Source: an uncultured Flavobacteriaceae bacterium (GTDB taxonomy: Bacteria; Bacteroidota; Bacteroidia; Flavobacteriales; Flavobacteriaceae). From it: a stretch of 64,000 bases of DNA. The first letter of the stretch is position 1; every line of letters starts with the position of its first letter. Location: assembly GCA_937136455.1 (NCBI GenBank), contig CAKZOO010000117.1:27920-91919 (forward strand). The letters run 5' to 3'. Below, piece after piece: positions 17,588 through 26,220 of this stretch. Under the pieces are notes generated by a model. That model made no database searches and had not been told where the DNA came from. It worked only from the letters and a program-made list of their open reading frames with translations. The translations under genes and the position numbers were made by a program.

Positions 17588-18664
17588 TTAAGATAGTCGC
17601 TTTGCTCCCACTGATAACTGGTCACAAATATACTGCTGATTTTCGCAAAAAGCAACTAAGTCCTTAAGAATGAAGTCAAAAGAAGCGATGGCGTCTTTGT
17701 GAGGGTAGAGTAAATGTACATTCGCTCCTGCATCGAGCGTAAAGCAAATTGGAATGCCTGTTAGAGCTCTAAATTCTCTAACTTTTTCAATAATAGCCAG
17801 GGTGTTAGGCTTCATTAAAATGAAGTTTGGATTCGAGCTGAGCATCATAGCATGTAGGGTCAAAGCTTCTAGCTCTACGAGTTCTACAAAGGCATTTAAA
17901 TCACCACTTTGAAAGATTTCAATGAGTTTTTCAATATGTTGATGAGCTTGTGCAAAGCGCTGCTTGGCAAAGGGATGGTTTTCCATCAATTGGTGTCCTA
18001 GGGTAGAACTCACTGCCTTACTTCCCTTGTGAACAATGAGGATACAATCTTGATAATTTTCAAAAACTGGATGAATCTCGCTAGGGTAAGGGATTCCAAA
18101 TAAATCCGAACTTTTAGGAATGGAAGGAGTCTTTCCCCATTGAACCAGAGGTCCCTCAATGGATCGACAGCCTGAACCTGAGCCCAACCGTGCTAAAAAG
18201 GACGCTTTTTGGTAAAAGTCCTCGGAGTTGGTCTCTTCAATCGATCTTACGGTCATCTCCAAGAGGCAGAGCGCTAACGCAGCCATTCCACTGGCTGAAG
18301 ATGCGATACCACTCGAATGTGGAAATGAATTGGTTGAACGGATTTCAAAATCATAGGATTTTAAAAAAGGTAAATAGGCTTCAATTCGATCAAAAAAGGT
18401 TTTGATTTTTGGAATAAAGTCTTCTTTTGGCTGATCGTCTAAATAAAAATCGATGCTGTAATCATCAGAGACTTTAGATCGTAGACGATAGTTGAGGGTT
18501 GTTTTTGTATGACAATTTGAAAGTGTAAAACTCAGCGAAGGATTCGCAGGTATTTGATCTTTAAATTTACCCCAGTATTTTACAAGAGCTATATTACTGG
18601 GAGCCTCCCAGCTTGTAATTCCTTGATCTGAAGGTGTTTTTAAGTCCTTAAAGAGTTCAATCAT
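17588..18664 (-). CDS. mvaD: Diphosphomevalonate decarboxylase
   Basis: The enzyme makes isopentenyl diphosphate from mevalonate diphosphate using ATP. I choose the ATG at 18664 (MIELFKDLK), because the predicted promoter element at 18686-18693 overlaps the only longer start. The 358 residues show the family-specific APSNIALVKYWGK, the phosphate loop SFPHSSGIASSASGMAA, GSGSGCRSIEGPLVQW and the late Asp-containing CFTLDAGANVHLLYP. It is the first gene of the mvaD-kinase-UbiA operon. The kinase starts 10 bases after its stop. Confidence 0.94.
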   Translation of the reverse strand: MIELFKDLKTPSDQGITSWEAPSNIALVKYWGKFKDQIPANPSLSFTLSNCHTKTTLNYRLRSKVSDDYSIDFYLDDQPKEDFIPKIKTFFDRIEAYLPFLKSYDFEIRSTNSFPHSSGIASSASGMAALALCLLEMTVRSIEETNSEDFYQKASFLARLGSGSGCRSIEGPLVQWGKTPSIPKSSDLFGIPYPSEIHPVFENYQDCILIVHKGSKAVSSTLGHQLMENHPFAKQRFAQAHQHIEKLIEIFQSGDLNAFVELVELEALTLHAMMLSSNPNFILMKPNTLAIIEKVREFRALTGIPICFTLDAGANVHLLYPHKDAIASFDFILKDLVAFCENQQYICDQLSVGAKRLS

Positions 18665-18685
18665 CTGACAACTACTATAAAAAAA

Positions 18686-18713
18686 CAAAGATAGTTTTAT
18701 ATCATTAGAACAA
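18686..18713 (-). promoter_or_regulatory. Predicted promoter of the mevalonate operon
   Basis: On the minus strand, TTG at 18713-18711 and TATCTTTG at 18693-18686 are 17 bases apart, which matches the Bacteroidota consensus. The predicted start of transcription near 18678 leaves a very short leader before the ATG at 18664. Confidence 0.55.
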
Positions 18714-18762
18714 CTAATAAAAATAAAGTGTTATTTTAGAGCTATACTCTAGAGCATCTCCT

Positions 18763-19236
18763 ATGATGAAACGTTACCTTAATATCGGAATCGCTGTGAT
18801 GATTTGCCTTCTTGTTGGCTTTTTGTCAAGTTTAGCTGTAATGGATTCAATTACAGATTGGTACGTAACTATTAACAAGCCGTTTTTCACTCCCCCAAAT
18901 GGTGTATTTTCACCTGTTTGGATTGTGTTGTACATCATGATGGGAGTCTCTGTGGGAATCGTTTGGAATAGAGGTTTTCATCATATTTGGGTCAAAACAG
19001 CGCTTTATCACTTTTTGTTTCAATTACTTCTCAATGCTCTTTGGAGTATTGTGTTTTTTGGACTTCACTCCATTGTAGGAGGACTCCTTGTAATACTAAC
19101 ACTTTTTATACTGCTAATCTTTACTTTTAAATGGTTTAAGGTAGTCAATAAGACTGCTGCCTATTTGCTGATACCCTACATTCTTTGGGTGGCTTTTGCA
19201 ACTGTACTCAATATTGGTATTTGGAATTTAAACTAG
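18763..19236 (+). CDS. tspO: TspO/MBR family tryptophan-rich sensory protein
   Basis: A 157-residue membrane protein with five hydrophobic spans and many Trp residues. The TspO signature is clear: DWYVTINKPFFTPPNGVFSPVWIVLY, written here in parts as WYVTINKPFFTPP and FSPVWIVLY. The family binds porphyrins and, in animals, cholesterol, and is tied to tetrapyrrole, light or oxidative stress responses. The start could be either of two adjacent ATG codons. Its 3' end overlaps the 3' end of argH by 9 bases on the opposite strand. It is monocistronic. Confidence 0.92.
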   Translation: MMKRYLNIGIAVMICLLVGFLSSLAVMDSITDWYVTINKPFFTPPNGVFSPVWIVLYIMMGVSVGIVWNRGFHHIWVKTALYHFLFQLLLNALWSIVFFGLHSIVGGLLVILTLFILLIFTFKWFKVVNKTAAYLLIPYILWVAFATVLNIGIWNLN

Positions 19237-20511
19237 AGCTTGTTCCATCTTCGCTTTGATTTCTTCTAAGCAAAGTTGTCCTATAGATCCAATATGAGTG
19301 TGATTTAAATCTCTTTTAGGATTGTAATTTCCTTTTTCAATACCCACACCCATTTTCTTATAGGCATCTCTAAAAGGCATCCCAGACTTTACGAGTTCGT
19401 TTAAAGTATCCACGCTAAACATATAGTCGTATTTAGCATCATCAGTGATGTTTTTACGAGGTTGAATGTCTTTGAGGCTAAATCGCATCATTTCGATACA
19501 CGAACGCAATTCTTGAATGGATGGAACGATGATTTCTTTTAAGAGCTGTAAATCTCGGTGGTAACCCGATGGAAGATTGACAAGCATCATTGTCAGCTGA
19601 TTTGGTACGGCCTGTAGTTTGTTGCACTTTCCTCTTACAAGTTCAAATACATCAGGATTCTTTTTATGAGGCATGATGCTCGAGCCCGTGGTGAGCTCGT
19701 CTGGAAAGGATATAAAGTTAAAGTCTTGTCCCATATACAGACAGATGTCCATTGCCATTTTTCCAAGGGTTCCTGCTACAGAACTGAGTGCAAATGCTGT
19801 TGATTTTTCGGTTTTACCTCTACCCATTTGAGCTGCAACCACATTGTATTTAAGGGTGTTAAAAGCTAATTCTTCTGTGGTCATTGCTCTGTCGATTGGA
19901 AAAGAAGAACCGTAACCGGCTGCAGACCCCAATGGATTTTGATCACAAACTTTTAAGGCGGCATTTACAAAGTGAATGTCGTCGATTAAACTCTCTCCAT
20001 AAGCAGAAAACCAAAGTCCAAAAGAGGAAGGCATTGCTACTTGAAGATGGGTATATCCTGGCATGAGATCTCCTTTGTATCGATCTGCTAATTGGATTAA
20101 AAGATCGAAGAGTTCCTTGATTTCAGTTTTAATAGCGGATAGTTCTGCCTTGAGATAAAGTTGAGAGGCTACTAAGACTTGGTCGTTTCTAGAACGCGCT
20201 GCATGAATTTTTTTACCTGTGTCCCCTAGCTTTTCAGTGAGAACGTATTCTATTTTGGAATGCATATCCTCAAAGTCATCTTCAATGGTAAATTCTCCCT
20301 CTTCAATAGATTTTGCAATTTCGTTTAATCCACCGTTCAATTCTTCGAATTCGCTTTCAGTGATCAGCCCAATAGTAGAGAGCATACGTGCATGTGCACG
20401 TGAAGCAATCACATCGTATGCAGCTAGTTGTAAGTCCAATTCACGGTCGTTTCCAACGGTGAATTGATCGATTTTTTTGTCTGTTGCGAGTCCTTTATCC
20501 CAGAGTTTCAT
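19228..20511 (-). CDS. argH: Argininosuccinate lyase
   Basis: The last step of arginine synthesis, cleaving argininosuccinate to arginine and fumarate. The 427 residues carry the fumarase/aspartase-superfamily signature GSSIMPHKKNPDVFE, the N-terminal AARSRNDQV binding loop (HAARSRNDQVL) and the catalytic-His region PGYTHLQ. There is no inserted domain, and the protein is slightly shorter than the ~460-residue enterobacterial enzyme. It is the last gene of the arginine operon, 6 bases after the deacylase gene. Confidence 0.96.
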   Translation of the reverse strand: MKLWDKGLATDKKIDQFTVGNDRELDLQLAAYDVIASRAHARMLSTIGLITESEFEELNGGLNEIAKSIEEGEFTIEDDFEDMHSKIEYVLTEKLGDTGKKIHAARSRNDQVLVASQLYLKAELSAIKTEIKELFDLLIQLADRYKGDLMPGYTHLQVAMPSSFGLWFSAYGESLIDDIHFVNAALKVCDQNPLGSAAGYGSSFPIDRAMTTEELAFNTLKYNVVAAQMGRGKTEKSTAFALSSVAGTLGKMAMDICLYMGQDFNFISFPDELTTGSSIMPHKKNPDVFELVRGKCNKLQAVPNQLTMMLVNLPSGYHRDLQLLKEIIVPSIQELRSCIEMMRFSLKDIQPRKNITDDAKYDYMFSVDTLNELVKSGMPFRDAYKKMGVGIEKGNYNPKRDLNHTHIGSIGQLCLEEIKAKMEQALV

Positions 20512-20517
20512 AGTCGT

Positions 20518-21582
20518 TTATTTTAATAAAAAGCCCTCCAATAGAGCGATGTAGATGTCGATTCCTTCTTCAATTTCAGAGATGTAAATAAATTCATCTG
20601 CTGAATGTGACCTTCTGCTATCTCCTGGTCCTAATTTAACCGATTGACAGTAGAGTGCGGCTTGATCTGAAAGGGTAGGAGAACCATAGGTTCCTCTTCC
20701 TAATGCTTCTCCGGATTTCACGAGTGGATGATCCGGATCGATTCGCGATGAATTGAGTCGAAGCGATCGTGCTTTGATTTTACAAGGAGCATTTTGTGTT
20801 AGAATTTGTTCAATTTCTTGATTGGTATAGCAATCGTTCACACGTACATCAATCACTAAATTGACATGGGCAGGAACTACGTTGTGTTGATGTCCTGCAT
20901 TGATTTGAGTTACCGTTAACTTAACAGGTCCTAATTGCTCTGATTCTTTTTCAAATTTGTAATTCTTAAACCACTCCAATACCGAAATGCTATTGTAAAT
21001 AGCGTTATTGCTATTAGGATGAGCGGCGTGAGAAGGAGTTCCTGATACTTCAGCGTCAAAAACCACCAATCCTTTTTCAGCAATAGCCAGATCCATAAGG
21101 GTTGGTTCTCCAACGATGGCCACATCAATTTTTGGAAGTGTTTCCATCATGGAATTGAGCCCATTTGGACCAGAATTTTCTTCCTCAGCAGAGGCTACAA
21201 TTACAATATTGTGATTGAGGTCTTTCTTGTCGTAAAAATAGGCAAAGGTAGCCAAGAGAGATACCAAACAACCGCCAGCGTCATTGGAGCCCAAACCGTA
21301 TAGTACATCTCCTTCAACATCGGGACTGTAGGGGTCTCTGGTATAGGCAGTGTTCGGTTTTACGGTATCGTGATGTGAATTTAATAGGAGTAATGGTTTG
21401 CCCTCCTGGTAGTATTTGTTAAATGCGTAAATATTGTTTTTTTGACGCTTATAAGGAATCTGATGGGATTCAAGCCAAGCGATAATAAGCGCAGCAGTTC
21501 CTTCTTCTTCAGATGAAAAAGATTGAGTGCTGATCAAATCTTTGAGCAGGTCAACGGCTTGTTTTTTTAAAAGCTCCTTCAT
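20518..21582 (-). CDS. M20-family N-acyl-ornithine deacylase (ArgE-like)
   Basis: A 354-residue zinc-dependent amidohydrolase predicted to remove the acyl group in arginine synthesis. The M20 metal and catalytic residues are visible: HHDTV (His and Asp), GLGSNDAGG (bridging Asp), SAEEENSG (general-base Glu and a metal Glu) and VGEPT. In Bacteroidota this operon works on N-acetyl- or N-succinyl-citrulline rather than ornithine, because argF' acts on the acylated substrate. The exact acyl group is not decided by sequence. The start overlaps the argB stop by 4 bases (ATGA). Confidence 0.88.
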   Translation of the reverse strand: MKELLKKQAVDLLKDLISTQSFSSEEEGTAALIIAWLESHQIPYKRQKNNIYAFNKYYQEGKPLLLLNSHHDTVKPNTAYTRDPYSPDVEGDVLYGLGSNDAGGCLVSLLATFAYFYDKKDLNHNIVIVASAEEENSGPNGLNSMMETLPKIDVAIVGEPTLMDLAIAEKGLVVFDAEVSGTPSHAAHPNSNNAIYNSISVLEWFKNYKFEKESEQLGPVKLTVTQINAGHQHNVVPAHVNLVIDVRVNDCYTNQEIEQILTQNAPCKIKARSLRLNSSRIDPDHPLVKSGEALGRGTYGSPTLSDQAALYCQSVKLGPGDSRRSHSADEFIYISEIEEGIDIYIALLEGFLLK

Positions 21583-22367
21583 GATGCTGCTGTAATTTTG
21601 GTGTAATTAGTACTTGTTTCTCTAAAGAGGGTGTTGGGACCTATAACTACCTGATGCACTCCTTTATCTAGGGCGTCAAAACAGTTTTGAAGTTTTGGAA
21701 TCATTCCAGCGGCTATGACTCCTTGCTCTAATAATTCTCTGTAATAATGTTTGTTAAGGGACTTAACGAGACTATCAGGTTTGTCAATATCTAGAAGTAC
21801 TCCTTGTTTTTCAAAGCAGTAATAGAGATTTACTTGATATGTTTTACTCATAGCAGTAGCAATCGCAGAGGCAATGGTATCGGCGTTAGTGTTTAGTAAT
21901 TGTCCTTTTGCATCGTGGGTAATAGCACAGAATACAGGACAAAAATGATCGATTAAAGCAGCGATATGATCCGCATTTACCTCATCGATATCACCTACAA
22001 ATCCATAGTCGATCTCTGTTCCAGTTCGCTTGTGAGACACTATACAGTTTCCATCTGCTCCACTGAGTCCAATCGCATTGCAATCCATTGATTGAAGTAA
22101 TGCGACAATCGTTTTATTTGTTTTACCCGCATAAACCATTGAAATAACCTCCAAGCTTTCAGCTGAAGTAATTCTTCTTCCCTGATGCATAGTAGTTTTG
22201 ATCCCTAAACGCTCTTCCATTTTAGAAGCATCTCTACCTCCTCCGTGAACGAGAATTTTAGGGCCTTGAATAGTGCTAAAATCTTCGAGAAATGCTTTTA
22301 GTGCATTTGAATCTTCGATAATGGCACCTCCAATTTTAACAATGGTTAGGATCGGTTTATGTTTCAT
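21579..22367 (-). CDS. argB: Acetylglutamate (N-acylglutamate) kinase
   Basis: A 262-residue amino-acid kinase. It shows the N-terminal TIVKIGGAIIED, the glycine-rich LVHGGGRDASKME and the substrate/ATP region LLNTNADTIASAIA. The N-terminal arginine-sensing helix found in feedback-inhibited hexameric forms is absent. That suggests the enzyme is not inhibited by arginine, and that control falls on expression. It starts 4 bases past argF' and overlaps the downstream deacylase. Confidence 0.94.
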   Translation of the reverse strand: MKHKPILTIVKIGGAIIEDSNALKAFLEDFSTIQGPKILVHGGGRDASKMEERLGIKTTMHQGRRITSAESLEVISMVYAGKTNKTIVALLQSMDCNAIGLSGADGNCIVSHKRTGTEIDYGFVGDIDEVNADHIAALIDHFCPVFCAITHDAKGQLLNTNADTIASAIATAMSKTYQVNLYYCFEKQGVLLDIDKPDSLVKSLNKHYYRELLEQGVIAAGMIPKLQNCFDALDKGVHQVVIGPNTLFRETSTNYTKITAAS

Positions 22368-22371
22368 GAGT

Positions 22372-23307
22372 TTAGTTTTCCAAGAGTGTTTTTAAAACGT
22401 ATTGAGCCGAATAAGTTCTGTTGTTTGCCTGTTCAATGACTAAGGATTGGTCACAGTCTAAAACGGCATCTTCAGCAACTATATTTCTTCTTATAGGTAG
22501 ACAGTGCATAAATTTAGCATCCCCTAACTTCTCTTTAGTCATCATCCATTCTCTTGTGGAAATATTGACTTTTCCGTAATCTTCAAAAGAGCACCAGTTT
22601 TTCACATAGACGAAATCAGCATCTTTAAGAGCTTCCTCCTGATCGTGATAGATGTCTATTCCTTTAGTGATTTCAGGATCTAAATCATAACCGTTGGGGT
22701 TGGTGATACAGAAATCAGCGTCTTGATAGCGCATCATCTCGATAAATGAATTGGCAACTGCATGAGGGAGCGCCTTTGGATGTGGTGCCCAAGAAAGAAC
22801 CACCTTTGGTCTCTTTTTGGAGTTTTGTTCTTTTAGGGTAATGGCGTCAGCGAATGCTTGAAGTGGGTGACCAGTGGCACTTTCTAAATTGACAATAGGA
22901 ACCGTCGCGTATTTGATAAAGTTTGTCAAAACGGGTTCTGCCTGATCCTCCTCTTTGTTTTCCAATCCAGCAAAAGCTCTGATGCAGATAATGTCACAGT
23001 ATTGAGACATGACCTTAGCAGCTTCTTTTACGTGCTCCGAACGAATGGTTTCCATTATGGTGCCATCCTCGTATTCTAGATTCCATGCCTCATCGCCAAA
23101 ATTCATCACCATGACGTGCATTCCTAAATTGTTAGCTGCTTTTTGAGTGCTCAAGCGGGTTCTAAGACTCTTGTTAAAAAACAGAAGTCCTACAGTTTTT
23201 CCTTCTCCTAGGGTCACATGAGCTCTGGGGTTCTTTTTTAAAGCGATGGCCTCATCTACTGCAGTATTAAGGTCCTTTAGATCGCTAATATTGGTAAATT
23301 TTTTCAT
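22372..23307 (-). CDS. argF': N-acylornithine carbamoyltransferase (AOTCase/SOTCase type)
   Basis: A 311-residue transcarbamylase. The carbamoyl-phosphate loop reads KSLRTRLSTQKAA, and HCLPIRRN replaces the HCLP motif context of ordinary ornithine enzymes. FADAITLKEQ and VVLSWAPHPKALPHAV are typical of the acylated-substrate group. From recalled work on the Bacteroides fragilis and Xanthomonas enzymes, one residue just before a Glu-His pair decides succinyl (Pro) versus acetyl (Glu). Here that residue appears to be Ser90 (RSEHVKEA), so the substrate is open. It overlaps argD by 4 bases. Confidence 0.92.
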   Translation of the reverse strand: MKKFTNISDLKDLNTAVDEAIALKKNPRAHVTLGEGKTVGLLFFNKSLRTRLSTQKAANNLGMHVMVMNFGDEAWNLEYEDGTIMETIRSEHVKEAAKVMSQYCDIICIRAFAGLENKEEDQAEPVLTNFIKYATVPIVNLESATGHPLQAFADAITLKEQNSKKRPKVVLSWAPHPKALPHAVANSFIEMMRYQDADFCITNPNGYDLDPEITKGIDIYHDQEEALKDADFVYVKNWCSFEDYGKVNISTREWMMTKEKLGDAKFMHCLPIRRNIVAEDAVLDCDQSLVIEQANNRTYSAQYVLKTLLEN

Positions 23308-24431
23308 GAGAGTTCTATTTTTAAGGCATCGAAAAATTGATCGATAGCTTGTTTGCTAACATTGAGTGCTGGGAGTATTCTGAGAAGATTTTTATTACTA
23401 GCTGCACCTGTAAAAATATGATGATCTAAAATTAATTTCTTCCTTAGTGCAGCAACTTCAAAATCAAATTCCATTCCCAGCATTAATCCTTTTCCTTTGA
23501 GGGCTTTGATTTGAGGTAGCTCCTCTGCCTTTGATCTAAAGTAAGCTTCTAAGCTAGCGGCATTTTCTATCAAATTTTCTTCTTCGATCACTTCTAATAC
23601 GGCAAGTGATGCCGCACAAGCTAGATGGTTTCCTCCAAAGGTCGTTCCAAGCATTCCCATCCAAGGTTCAATATGTGAAGCGAGTAGGACTCCAGCTACT
23701 GGAAAACCATTTCCCATTCCTTTAGCAATGGTGATGATATCAGGATGTAACCCATAGTGTTGGAATGCAAAAAACTTTCCAGATCTACCATAACCAGACT
23801 GAACTTCATCAGCGATGATCATGGCTCCGTATTTCTTAGAGAGTTCTGCAATAGTTGTCATAAAATCTGCAGAAGGCATGTCCAATCCACCTACCCCTTG
23901 AATGCACTCGATGATCACAGCACATACATCACCTTTAGCCAGTTCAGTTTCTAAAGCTCTAGCATCTTCAAAAGGAAGATAGCTCACTTCTTGTTGAGCG
24001 TTAATGGGAGCTTGTATTTTTGGGTTATCAGTTGCCATTACTGCGGCTGAAGTTCTTCCGTGAAAAGCATTGTTAAATGCAATCACACGTTTTTTACCAG
24101 TGATAAAAGAAGCTACTTTTAATGCATTTTCATTGGCTTCAGCTCCAGAATTACACATAAATAATTGGTAATCTTCACAGTCGGATAGATTGCCGAGTTT
24201 TTCTGCTAATTGAACTTGAAGTGGATTTTGAATCGCATTGGAATAAAATCCTATTAGATCGATCTGATCTTTAAGTCGTTTCACATAATGTGGATGTGAA
24301 TGACCTATTGAAATCACCGCATGACCTCCGTAAAGATCTAAATAGTGCGCCCCATCTTTATCAATTACTGTAGTTCCATGTGCTGAAACGGGGGTAATAT
24401 CGTAGAGTGGGTATACATCAAATAGCTTCAT
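23304..24431 (-). CDS. argD: N-acylornithine aminotransferase (class III, PLP-dependent)
   Basis: A 375-residue class III aminotransferase. It shows LYGGHAVISIGHSHP near the start, the phosphate-binding CNSGAEANENALK, IADEVQSGYGRSGKFFA, and the PLP Lys in TIAKGMGNGFPVAG. It transfers the amino group to N-acylglutamate semialdehyde. It is in the operon 3 bases after proC and overlaps argF'. The position makes an arginine role far more likely than GABA or ornithine degradation. Confidence 0.94.
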   Translation of the reverse strand: MKLFDVYPLYDITPVSAHGTTVIDKDGAHYLDLYGGHAVISIGHSHPHYVKRLKDQIDLIGFYSNAIQNPLQVQLAEKLGNLSDCEDYQLFMCNSGAEANENALKVASFITGKKRVIAFNNAFHGRTSAAVMATDNPKIQAPINAQQEVSYLPFEDARALETELAKGDVCAVIIECIQGVGGLDMPSADFMTTIAELSKKYGAMIIADEVQSGYGRSGKFFAFQHYGLHPDIITIAKGMGNGFPVAGVLLASHIEPWMGMLGTTFGGNHLACAASLAVLEVIEEENLIENAASLEAYFRSKAEELPQIKALKGKGLMLGMEFDFEVAALRKKLILDHHIFTGAASNKNLLRILPALNVSKQAIDQFFDALKIELS

Positions 24432-24434
24432 AGT

Positions 24435-25235
24435 CTAGAGTTGGTTCGATTTAATACTGTTGATTTTCTCATAAGAACGTTGCAATCCTTTGATCAGTGC
24501 AGAGCTCAATCCTTCGTGTTCCATTTGGTTTAATCCTTCGATGGTACAACCTCTTGGAGTGGTTACCTTGTCGATTTCAGCCTCAGGATGTGAGTTGGAT
24601 TCTACTAAGAGTTTAGCAGCGCCACTACAGGTCTTTACAGCTAATTCGTGAGCTTCTTCAGCTTCAAAACCCAATTGAACAGCTCCTTGAGTCGTCGCTC
24701 TAATGAGACGCATCCAAAAGGCAATACCAGAGGCACAGATCACTGTTGCAGCTTGCATCAAATGTTCAGGAATGATCATAGAAGACCCCATTCTGTTAAA
24801 GATGGCCTCAGCGAGTTCTACTCGAGATTCTCCTTTGCTATTGCTGCAAATACAGGTCATGGATTCACCAACTGAAATTGCAGTATTAGGCATGGCTCTT
24901 AAAATATGCTTATCACTACCGATTAATTGTTCAATTTGATCGATTTCAAGTCCTGCAGCGGTAGAGATGATCACGTGTTTATCGGTAAGTTCTTTCTTGA
25001 TTTCTTCCAATACAGATTTCATTTGACTAGGCTGTAATGCAAAAATTAAGATGTCGGATTTCTTAACTCCTTTTTTATTATCTGAAGTCACAGTTACATT
25101 TCCATAAGTCTCAAAATCTTTAATCGATCGTGTATTTCTCTTTGTGAGAAACATATGGGTAGCTCCATTAGAATTTAAAATTCCTTTGGCAATTGATTTT
25201 CCTAAATTTCCTGCTCCGATGATGGCTATTTTCAT
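24435..25235 (-). CDS. proC: Pyrroline-5-carboxylate reductase
   Basis: A 266-residue NAD(P)H enzyme that makes proline. The Rossmann loop is IAIIGAGNLGKSIAKG. The C-terminal signature reads KVTTPRGCTIEGLNQME, equivalent to the family's TSPGGTT block but with Arg-Gly-Cys in place of Gly-Gly-Thr. Its presence inside an arginine operon is a recurrent arrangement in Flavobacteriia and would link proline and arginine, which share glutamate semialdehyde chemistry. Gaps to argC and argD are 10 and 3 bases. Confidence 0.92.
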   Translation of the reverse strand: MKIAIIGAGNLGKSIAKGILNSNGATHMFLTKRNTRSIKDFETYGNVTVTSDNKKGVKKSDILIFALQPSQMKSVLEEIKKELTDKHVIISTAAGLEIDQIEQLIGSDKHILRAMPNTAISVGESMTCICSNSKGESRVELAEAIFNRMGSSMIIPEHLMQAATVICASGIAFWMRLIRATTQGAVQLGFEAEEAHELAVKTCSGAAKLLVESNSHPEAEIDKVTTPRGCTIEGLNQMEHEGLSSALIKGLQRSYEKINSIKSNQL

Positions 25236-25245
25236 GGCTCTTAAA

Positions 25246-26220
25246 TTAAAATGCTATTGGTTTGAGTTGTAATCCCATATCTTCTTCCAATCCAAAGATA
25301 AGGTTCATGTTTTGAACAGCTTGCCCAGATGCTCCTTTTAAAAGGTTATCTATGGCTGCAGTAATCATTAAATACTTTTTGTGTTTCATCAAATGAAGAT
25401 GACAATTATTGGTGTTTACCACTTGTTTGAGGTGAATGGGTTCCTCTGTTAAATGAGTGAAAGGAGCGTTTTTGTAGTAATTAGAATACAATTCCTTAGC
25501 ATCTTCTAAAGTTCCATCAAATTCCGTATAAACAGTAGCGAAAATACCTCTGGTAAAATTCCCTCTGTTGGGGATGAACAACAATTCTGGTGCTGAATCA
25601 TTAAGGGCGGTAAGTTGCTCTCCAACTTCATTTAAGTGTTGATGATTAAAGGCTTTGTACCAAGAAACTGAGCTTGTTCTCCAACTAAAATGAGTTGTAT
25701 CTGAAGGTTTAATACCAGCACCTGTACTTCCAGTTGTCGCATTGATATGAACTTCTGATGTAATCATTTTTTTTGAAGCTAATGGAGCTAAAGAAAGTTG
25801 AAGCGCTGTAGCAAAACAACCTGGATTGGCAATGGCGTTAGCATTTTCAATGGCCGTTTTGTGATTTTCAGGAAGACCATATACAAAGGTTCTCCCTAGA
25901 AATTCAGCGTCTTTCTGAGCTCTAAAGTCGGTACTTAAATCAATGATCTTGGTGTTTTCAGAAAAGCTATATTCTTTTAAAAAGCTGAGTGAATTTCCGT
26001 GTCCAAGACACAGAAATACGACATCTACTTCTAAATTAACGTCTGATGTAAAAACATATTCAGTTCTTCCGATTAGATCCGGATGTGCCGAACTTACCTT
26101 TTTGCCAGCACGTGTGGTGCTGTATATAAAATCGATTTCAACTGCTGGATGCTGGTCTAGAATTCTAATAAGTTCTCCCCCAGTATATCCCGATCCTCCT
26201 ATAATTCCTGCTTTAATCAT
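25246..26220 (-). CDS. argC: N-acyl-gamma-glutamyl-phosphate reductase
   Basis: I start at the ATG at 26220 (MIKAGIIGGSGYTGGEL), which overlaps the end of argG by 8 bases. A longer start at 26253 adds residues with no family match. The 324 residues hold the NADP loop GGSGYTGGELIRIL and the catalytic Cys in ANPGCFATALQL (about residue 144). The enzyme reduces the acyl phosphate made by ArgB to the semialdehyde used by ArgD. Confidence 0.95.
   Translation of the reverse strand: MIKAGIIGGSGYTGGELIRILDQHPAVEIDFIYSTTRAGKKVSSAHPDLIGRTEYVFTSDVNLEVDVVFLCLGHGNSLSFLKEYSFSENTKIIDLSTDFRAQKDAEFLGRTFVYGLPENHKTAIENANAIANPGCFATALQLSLAPLASKKMITSEVHINATTGSTGAGIKPSDTTHFSWRTSSVSWYKAFNHQHLNEVGEQLTALNDSAPELLFIPNRGNFTRGIFATVYTEFDGTLEDAKELYSNYYKNAPFTHLTEEPIHLKQVVNTNNCHLHLMKHKKYLMITAAIDNLLKGASGQAVQNMNLIFGLEEDMGLQLKPIAF

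Noticed and set aside
17578..17655. A longer N-terminus for the mevalonate-kinase-like protein.
   Set aside because: It would overlap mvaD by 68 bases and adds no family sequence. The ATG at 17577 sits directly before the conserved YAKILLFGEY.
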